The notes below the pieces were generated by a model. It was given only the letters and a program-made list of their open reading frames with translations. It was not told the DNA's origin and searched no databases. The translations under genes and the position numbers were made by a program. From the NCBI GenBank assembly GCA_964426245.1, contig CAYRPJ010000016.1, forward strand, positions 16,784-80,783: a stretch of 64,000 bases of DNA. The letters are read 5' to 3'. The DNA comes from JAAYLU01 sp964426245. GTDB taxonomy: Bacteria > Synergistota > Synergistia > Synergistales > Aminobacteriaceae. Of the stretch, positions 59,492 to 64,000 are shown piece by piece (position 1 is the stretch's first letter; each line of letters starts with the position of its first letter).

Positions 59492-60222
59492 GATTGTTCA
59501 CCCTGAAGAGATTCCAGTATATGCCTCTTCAGTTCAAGAAGCGTCCTTTCCAGCTCATTCCGTGGTTTTCTTGAATCGAGAGGAATTTCCTCTTTCACGG
59601 ACAGCGGAGAGGAGGACAGGAGTATTATCCGGTCGGCCAGGAGCAGTGCGTCTTCAACGTCGTGAGTGATCATGAGGATCGTCTTTTTGAAGCGGTATTG
59701 CAGAAGGAGTAGGAGATCACGGAGCGACCGCCGGGTGATTGCGTCCACGGCGGAGAGCGGTTCGTCGAGAAGTGTCAGCGGAGTACGGAAAAAAATCGTT
59801 CGTGCAAGGGCGCAACGTTGTGCCATGCCTCCGGAAACCTGCCCGGGGTAGTGCCTTTCAAAACCTGAAAGGCCGAGAAGAAGAAATAATTCTTCCGCTT
59901 CGCGCAGATCGGCAGGAGTAGGTTTCTCTTTGACGGTAACCGGAAGAAGCGCGTTTTCCAGAAGTGTAAGCCACGGGAGGAGAAGATCTTTCTGTGCCAT
60001 ATATGCGGCACGAGTCCTCAGGTCGATGATCTCTTCCCCGTCAAGAAAGAGCTTCCCTTTATTCCTGGAGGCGACTCCCATGAGGAGGTCAAAAAGAGTG
60101 CTTTTACCGCATCCGGAAGGCCCGACGAGAACAGTGAAGCTGTTCCCGGGCAGCGAAAGCGAGAAGTCGGAAATGACGGCCTGATTACGAAAAACCTTTG
60201 CAAAACTTTGTACTTCGAGCAT
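59488..60222 (-). CDS. thiZ: ABC transporter ATPase, thiamine precursor (ThiZ-like)
   Basis: 244 residues. Walker A GPSGCGKST, signature VSGGMAQRCALARTIF, Walker B LTLLDEPLSAVDA, and MITHDVEDALLLADR. ATG 60222 directly follows the T-run of the riboswitch terminator, and its only ribosome-site candidate is GGGAG, which is the end of the terminator's 3' arm. Translation and termination therefore seem to share one hairpin. First gene of the minus thi operon. Confidence 0.92.
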   Translation of the reverse strand: MLEVQSFAKVFRNQAVISDFSLSLPGNSFTVLVGPSGCGKSTLFDLLMGVASRNKGKLFLDGEEIIDLRTRAAYMAQKDLLLPWLTLLENALLPVTVKEKPTPADLREAEELFLLLGLSGFERHYPGQVSGGMAQRCALARTIFFRTPLTLLDEPLSAVDAITRRSLRDLLLLLQYRFKKTILMITHDVEDALLLADRIILLSSSPLSVKEEIPLDSRKPRNELERTLLELKRHILESLQGEQS

Positions 60223-60251
60223 AAAAAACTCCCGGCAAGGAATGCCGGGAG
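60223..60251 (-). terminator. Riboswitch terminator whose 3' arm carries the thiZ ribosome site
   Basis: On minus, CTCCCGGCA (60251-60243) pairs with TGCCGGGAG (60237-60229), followed by six T and then ATG. The hairpin would both end transcription and hide the GGGAG ribosome site. Confidence 0.88.
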
Positions 60252-60288
60252 CAGAAGCCGCGATTTGCTTGCCGATGCAATAAACGCA

Positions 60289-60376
60289 CTTCCCTTCGCC
60301 GGCATGACCCGGATCAGGTTCCAGGGGTCGGGGCCGAAAAGCCCCCTCTCAGCCGGTGAACGCCGACTCCCCCAGT
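60289..60376 (-). promoter_or_regulatory. TPP riboswitch controlling thiZXYW
   Basis: Read on minus: GGGGGAGTCGGCG, CGGCTGAGAGGG, GACCCC, CCTGATCCGGGTCATGCCGG and CGAAGGGAAG, the THI-box order. It precedes the terminator at 60251 and the transporter genes. Confidence 0.95.
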
Positions 60377-60390
60377 TGCTGTCGGAATTC

Positions 60391-60419
60391 AGGATACTCC
60401 CTTGCTGGGTTTTTGTCAA
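60391..60419 (-). promoter_or_regulatory. Promoter of the thiZXYW riboswitch operon
   Basis: On minus, TTGACA (60419-60414) and TATCCT (60396-60391) with a 17-base spacer; start of transcription would be just ahead of the aptamer. Confidence 0.8.
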
Positions 60420-60481
60420 TTGGATTTCCACGACATTTTCACGGCCCAATCCAGTTCGAGCGGGATTTTTTCCTCCCGCGA

Positions 60482-60510
60482 TTGAAATCGGACGAAAAAA
60501 AAGCGATAAT
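60482..60510 (+). promoter_or_regulatory. Promoter of the alpha/beta hydrolase gene
   Basis: TTGAAA (60482-60487) and GATAAT (60505-60510), 17-base spacer, 30 bases before the start codon. Confidence 0.65.
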
Positions 60511-60540
60511 CTGACCTGGAAAAGTGAAAGGGTGATGTGC

Positions 60541-61368
60541 ATGGATATTCGATACGTGACCGCTCCCGGATGCTTTGGGGATAATGAGGTGTTGCTTCAT
60601 ATTTTCACAGGAATACCTGAGGAGAAAGAGCCGGTTTTTCTTCTGTTTCACGGAGTTCACGGCTGCGCCTCGCCCGCTGAGGGGAACAAGTACGGATATC
60701 TCGGACGTTCCCTCGCGGAAAAAGGGGTGACGGCATGCATCGCCGAGTCCAGCAGAATCCGCCGTGACCGGGAAACCTTCGGTGAAGACAGGGCGGGCTG
60801 GGCCTTGGCCGCTTTTCGCGGGAAGACTTTCCCGATGGAGGTCTACGATGCATGCTCCGCCCTTGCCGCTGTAGGAAGGGAGTTTCCCGGCAGGCCGGTG
60901 ATTCTCTGGGGCTTCTCTCTCGGGGGTATCCTTTCAGTCCTCCTTGCCGGGAAAGAGACCGAATCTTTTCTTAAGCCCGCAGGATTTGAATTTGTCCCGT
61001 ACGGAGAAATCCAAGGGCTCGTGATCTCCGGAACCGGAGACCTGGTCCGGCCCGAGGCTTCAGCCAGCCTGGCGCTTCCAATTCTTGATACACTCGGAGA
61101 ACGCCGGATTATTCATGTTGCGGCCTCGAAGGCACGCCCCTCGTTTGTTCTCTTCTTCTACGGAAGCGAAGACGAGACGTTCGGGGAAGACTCATCCAGA
61201 AGAATTTTCCAAAGTTTCCGACTTGGCGAAGAGCGCAAGACGTTTTGTATCCTGGACGGAGCGGATCACTCGTTCCGAAAGCTCAACGGCGTCTCTTCCA
61301 GGGAAGCTCTCGAGAAAATGGTTGCTGTCACCACGGCCAACCTGGAACGGTTCCGAAAAACAGAATGA
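60541..61368 (+). CDS. Alpha/beta hydrolase
   Basis: 275 residues from ATG 60541; GAAAGGG lies about nine bases upstream, better spaced than for the ATG at 60535. The long open frame upstream crosses the riboswitch and is not used. Nucleophile elbow LWGFSLGGILSV (GxSxG), oxyanion-side HGVHGCASPAEG, and catalytic His in LDGADHSFRKL. No signal peptide. Substrate unknown. Its last 41 bases overlap the convergent prepilin peptidase gene. Confidence 0.87.
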   Translation: MDIRYVTAPGCFGDNEVLLHIFTGIPEEKEPVFLLFHGVHGCASPAEGNKYGYLGRSLAEKGVTACIAESSRIRRDRETFGEDRAGWALAAFRGKTFPMEVYDACSALAAVGREFPGRPVILWGFSLGGILSVLLAGKETESFLKPAGFEFVPYGEIQGLVISGTGDLVRPEASASLALPILDTLGERRIIHVAASKARPSFVLFFYGSEDETFGEDSSRRIFQSFRLGEERKTFCILDGADHSFRKLNGVSSREALEKMVAVTTANLERFRKTE

Positions 61369-62098
61369 TCCGGGGACCCGCAAGAAGAGTGAAAAACCCT
61401 CCGAGGGCCAGAAAAGGTACCAGCGGTATAGCATCCTTCCTTCGTACTTTTCCCGTGAGCAAAAGGAGTACGGCAAGGACGCCGCCTGCCATGAAACCGG
61501 AATAGAGAGTGAGAAGGAGCATCTTCCATCCGAGGATAGCCCCCGTTCCGGCGGCGAGAGTGGCGTCCCCCCAACCCATGCCCCCCCTGGAAAGCAGAAT
61601 AATGCATGCAATAATCGAAAAGCCGGCAAACGCCCCCATAATTCCGTCGAACAATCCTCCCCAACCGGCGAAGATTCGGAGAACAATTCCAGTGATTCCC
61701 ATTATAAGAGGAAAAATGTCGAAGACATAACCGTCTTCCCAATCGGTCAGCGCGTTCAAAAGCAGACCGAACGCGGCGGCCAGAGATAGAGGCAGGGCCG
61801 GCGAAAAGCCCCAGCGCCATGCAAGCGCTCCGCCCATGCAAGCGCCGATAATTTCCACGGCGAAGTAACGAAAACCGAATTTTTCACCGCAATAACGGCA
61901 CCTTCCGCGGAGCATGCACCATGAAGCGAGCGGAACGAGGTCTTTCCACCCTAGGACTGTGCCGCAGGATGTGCATACCGAGCGTTCCGTTCCCCGCCAC
62001 GATTTTCCGGAGATGCTTCTCAGAGCCACAACATTTAAAAACGAGCCCAGCGATGCTCCCAGAAGTACGAAAAAGGAAATAAAAAGCCAGCTCTCCAC
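61328..62098 (-). CDS. Prepilin peptidase (A24 family, PilD/GspO/ComC type)
   Basis: 256 residues, about seven or eight membrane segments. Cytoplasmic zinc loop with two CxxC pairs (CTSCGTVLGWKD and CRYCGEKFG). Both catalytic aspartates are present: NALTDWEDGYVFD and MGWGDATLAAGTG (GxGD). LGSFLNVVALR at the start is typical. It cleaves and methylates type IV pilin or pseudopilin precursors. GTG 62098 has AAAGGA about 12 bases upstream. No pilin genes are next to it. Confidence 0.94.
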   Translation of the reverse strand: MESWLFISFFVLLGASLGSFLNVVALRSISGKSWRGTERSVCTSCGTVLGWKDLVPLASWCMLRGRCRYCGEKFGFRYFAVEIIGACMGGALAWRWGFSPALPLSLAAAFGLLLNALTDWEDGYVFDIFPLIMGITGIVLRIFAGWGGLFDGIMGAFAGFSIIACIILLSRGGMGWGDATLAAGTGAILGWKMLLLTLYSGFMAGGVLAVLLLLTGKVRRKDAIPLVPFLALGGFFTLLAGPRIILFFGTVPGWPW

Positions 62099-62225
62099 AG
62101 TTCATCAATCCTTTACAGGAAAAGAGTCATAATATCGCTGCTGCAACGGCACTCTTTATACCATACGAAAACGTTTTTGGCCAAACACCGGTTGCAGGAT
62201 GATCCCAAATCCCCTGTATTCACCC

Positions 62226-62277
62226 GATCCCCCAATCCGCAGGCGGCGACGCCCCCTCTGCCTGCGGATTGGGGATC
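62226..62277. repeat. Dispersed palindromic repeat (hairpin element)
   Basis: Arms 62226-62244 and 62260-62277 are nearly perfect inverted copies (GATC-CCCC-AATCCGCAGGC with its complement, one extra C) around a 15-base G+C-rich loop. A 26-base part recurs in reverse orientation at 46605. It lies in the gap before the universal stress gene; no T-run follows. Confidence 0.85.
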
Positions 62278-62287
62278 CTTTAATTTC

Positions 62288-62316
62288 TTTCAAGGGGGAG
62301 CAATGTGCTGTATAAT
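62288..62316 (+). promoter_or_regulatory. Promoter of the universal stress protein gene
   Basis: TATAAT at 62311-62316 with TTTCAA (62288-62293) 17 bases upstream. The -10 is strong, the -35 weak. Confidence 0.6.
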
Positions 62317-62366
62317 ATTTCCAAAGAGGTCCCTTGCTTGGAAAAATGATGGAAGGAGGGAGAGAA

Positions 62367-62825
62367 ATGCTGAAAAAAATACTTGTCGCCGTTGATATGA
62401 GCAAGATGTCCGAAGAGGTGTTCTCCTACGGTTGTTCACTAGCGTTGCGCCTCGGGGCAGAGGTCACGTTTCTTCACGTACTTCCTCATCCGACGCTGTG
62501 GAGGGGGTATGAACCCTGGCTCCCGCCGGAGATCGATGCCGAGGTAGCGGAAATCGCCAGAAAAAAACTCGACTACTACTTCCGGAAAGCGAAAGAGGAT
62601 TTCCCCGAACTTGAACAAGCCAACTACAGCATGGTGGTCAAGGAGGGCAATCCCTCCGATGTAATCATCAACTACGCCAAGGAGAACGATTCTCAGCTTA
62701 TCATCATCGGCTACAGAGGACAGAGCACCCTCGAGCGTCTTGTGGTCGGAAGCACAGCTTCAAACGTCGGAAGATATGCGCACTGTTCCGTATTGATCTA
62801 TAGGCCCGGCGAGCAGATTCTTTGA
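62367..62825 (+). CDS. Universal stress protein (UspA family)
   Basis: 152 residues from ATG 62367, six bases after GGAGGG. N-terminal KKILVAVDMSKMSEEV and the ATP-binding motif G-2x-G-9x-G-S near the C-terminus (GYRGQSTLERLVVGSTASNV). The motif is complete, so the ATP-binding class is likely. Single-gene unit preceded by the palindromic repeat. Function is stress-related in a general sense only. Confidence 0.93.
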   Translation: MLKKILVAVDMSKMSEEVFSYGCSLALRLGAEVTFLHVLPHPTLWRGYEPWLPPEIDAEVAEIARKKLDYYFRKAKEDFPELEQANYSMVVKEGNPSDVIINYAKENDSQLIIIGYRGQSTLERLVVGSTASNVGRYAHCSVLIYRPGEQIL

Positions 62826-62879
62826 GTACAGCCGGGACGCGGGGCGAGTTCTCCCTGCCGTCCCGGCCCACTTCAATAA

Positions 62880-63275
62880 TCAGCGTTTTTTGCTTGTGCC
62901 GTGTCTTTCCTGCCCGTACATTGTCTGTGTTTTACCGTCTTTCTTCTCGACGGGTTTCGGAGGCGGAGGAGGAGTCATGGACTTCTTGAGTTGTTGAACG
63001 AGAGCTTCTTTCCTTTTCTTCTCCTCGTCGATACCGGAAATTCCTGGGACTTCCCGGTCAAGATACCCCATTTCAACTAAAGCCTGTACGCGAAGAATGT
63101 CCACGCCCATATCCTCCGCTATCACGTCCACGCTGAAACTCTCGCCCTGGTGATCACGGATATATTCTCTTACCTTGGGATAAAGATCATCGAGATCATC
63201 GATACACTGAACGCATATCCTGCTCCGGGTAGAGTCAAAAAGTCGTCCGCATAATTTGCAGGTTACCAAACTCAA
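62880..63275 (-). CDS. Flagellar operon protein, YvyF/TIGR03826-like
   Basis: 131 residues from TTG 63275 (GGGGGGCAACATC upstream). N-terminal zinc ribbon with two CxxC pairs (CKLCGRLFDSTRSRICVQC), then a helical domain with YPKVREYIRDHQGESFSVD and a winged-helix-like VIAEDMGVDILRVQALVEMG. The C-terminal 35 residues are Pro/Lys-rich and disordered. The layout matches the small flagellar-operon proteins of Bacillota and relatives. No other flagellar gene is in the window, so the tie to flagella is by family only. Confidence 0.7.
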   Translation of the reverse strand: MSLVTCKLCGRLFDSTRSRICVQCIDDLDDLYPKVREYIRDHQGESFSVDVIAEDMGVDILRVQALVEMGYLDREVPGISGIDEEKKRKEALVQQLKKSMTPPPPPKPVEKKDGKTQTMYGQERHGTSKKR

Positions 63276-63403
63276 GATGTTGCCCCCCTTTTTTCAAACA
63301 GACATCATAAGAATACTATAGCATCCCCGAAGAGGAGGAGAAAGAGAGAACAATAGAAATAACGGTGTTTCATCGCGGTATTCGGGCTTTCTTCACATCG
63401 AAC

Positions 63404-63432
63404 TTGTCTTTCCAACAGACTAAGTATACAAT
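63404..63432 (+). promoter_or_regulatory. Possible promoter of the epimerase operon
   Basis: TTGTCT (63404-63409) and TACAAT (63427-63432), 17-base spacer, about 100 bases before the epimerase start. The rest of the 257-base gap shows nothing else clear. Confidence 0.6.
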
Positions 63433-63532
63433 GTTCTGCGTTGTCTATGGGGTATGCTCCTTTTTTTCTGTTAAGATATTCTGCATGCGTTTTATTTCAA
63501 TCGGAGAGAATGTATTGAAAGGAGATAGAGAA

Positions 63533-63934
63533 ATGAAGCCTACTGTAGTGGATCATATCGGTATAGCGGTCAAATCGATCGACGATGCACTTGCCTTCTG
63601 GCAGTCTTCCCTTGGAATACAGTGCACAGGTGTGGAGGAAGTTGCCGAACAGAAGGTGAAAACCGCGTTTTTACCCATAGCGGACACCGAAATTGAACTG
63701 CTTGAAGCGACGTCCGACGAGAGCCCCGTAGCGAAATTCATCGAGAAAAAAGGCGAAGGAATTCACCATCTAGCTATTCGCGTCGATAACCTCGAGGAGG
63801 CTCTTGCCGAGATGAAGGAAAAAGGAGTCAAGCTTATCGATGAAACGCCGCGGTACGGTGCCGGAGGAGCCCGGATCGCATTTGTTCATCCCAAAAGTAC
63901 CGGCGGTATTCTTTTAGAACTCAGTGAAAGGTAG
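63533..63934 (+). CDS. mce: Methylmalonyl-CoA epimerase
   Basis: 133 residues from ATG 63533, eight or nine bases after AAAGGAG; the frame is open upstream but without a site. VOC-fold metalloenzyme: metal-ligand His in VVDHIGIAVKS, His in GIHHLAIRVDN, and Glu in GILLELSER at the end; IELLEATSDESPV is also typical. It interconverts the (R) and (S) forms of methylmalonyl-CoA between the mutase and the decarboxylase/carboxyltransferase. The next gene, 14 bases on, probably encodes that carboxyltransferase. Confidence 0.95.
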   Translation: MKPTVVDHIGIAVKSIDDALAFWQSSLGIQCTGVEEVAEQKVKTAFLPIADTEIELLEATSDESPVAKFIEKKGEGIHHLAIRVDNLEEALAEMKEKGVKLIDETPRYGAGGARIAFVHPKSTGGILLELSER

Positions 63935-63948
63935 GAGGGAGTTATCAA

Positions 63949-64000
63949 ATGTCACAACGTAGCATAGACGAACTTTGCGAGGAGTTGCTGGTCAAGCGAG
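63949..64000 (+). CDS. Probable acyl-CoA carboxyltransferase/decarboxylase alpha subunit, N-terminus only
   Basis: ATG 63949 follows GGAGGGAG. Only 17 complete codons are visible (MSQRSIDELCEELLVKR), a charged helix. Identification as mmdA-like rests on position directly after methylmalonyl-CoA epimerase, where this gene is commonly found in anaerobes. Sequence alone does not prove it. Confidence 0.4.
   Translation, partial: MSQRSIDELCEELLVKR

Overview
The window is 64 kb of dense bacterial chromosome, roughly 55-58% G+C by eye, with short gaps, many ATGA-type overlaps and frequent GTG/TTG starts. The gene set suggests an anaerobic, amino-acid-using, diderm bacterium, most plausibly of the phylum Synergistota. 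Pointers are a branched-chain amino acid ABC importer, B12-dependent methionine synthase, methylmalonyl-CoA epimerase beside a probable carboxyltransferase, a TRAP-transporter remnant, an AsmA/TamB-like envelope protein and a T-box leader on lysA. The phylum assignment is an inference; no rRNA or tRNA gene was found.

Layout. 1-5139: chemosensory cluster (end of an MCP, CheA-receiver hybrid kinase, CheB, receiver-PAS-GGDEF protein) in the wspE-wspF-wspR order, so the likely output is c-di-GMP. 5151-6810: promoter, T-box leader and lysA. 6928-11626: livJHMGF importer. 11722-15087 (minus): metH-metF. 15188-19673: a 41-codon ORF coupled to dapF, then a large AsmA/TamB-like protein. 19761-21509 (minus): secreted C69 dipeptidase. 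21784-26950: two tandem paralogues with the domain order acyl-AMP ligase, acyl carrier protein, PlsC-type acyltransferase, each preceded by its own promoter and a 20-22 codon ORF ending in ATGA overlap. 26987-28861: SLC13-type permease. 28954-37750: glycogen block (glgC, glgA, glgP, malQ on minus; GH57 enzyme on plus). 37808-38188: decayed TRAP permease gene. 38239-39797: VanX-type dipeptidase and DUF554 protein. 39904-45430: nucleoside importer (minus) opposite a Gpt-type purine phosphoribosyltransferase. 45552-50320: small membrane protein, cupin, ilvD, TetR regulator, PfpI-like protein, nitroreductase. 50592-53690: gyrA and a phosphatidylserine decarboxylase. 53782-60419: two TPP-riboswitch operons facing each other, thiD-thiM-thiE on plus and thiZ-thiX-thiY-thiW on minus. 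60541-64000: alpha/beta hydrolase, prepilin peptidase, universal stress protein, YvyF-like flagellar protein, methylmalonyl-CoA epimerase and the first codons of a probable carboxyltransferase.

How it fits together. Lysine/peptidoglycan supply (lysA, dapF, VanX-like dipeptidase), amino acid uptake and turnover (liv, C69 peptidase, ilvD, metHF), thiamine salvage rather than synthesis (importers plus kinases and ThiE), purine salvage (importer plus Gpt) and a glycogen store form a fermentative, scavenging lifestyle. The least explained parts are the duplicated ligase-ACP-acyltransferase proteins with coupled leader ORFs, the duplicated tail of livG, the CTG-like start of malQ, a dispersed hairpin repeat (46605 and 62226), and a structured element at 50351. 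No CRISPR array, insertion sequence, prophage or tRNA was seen.
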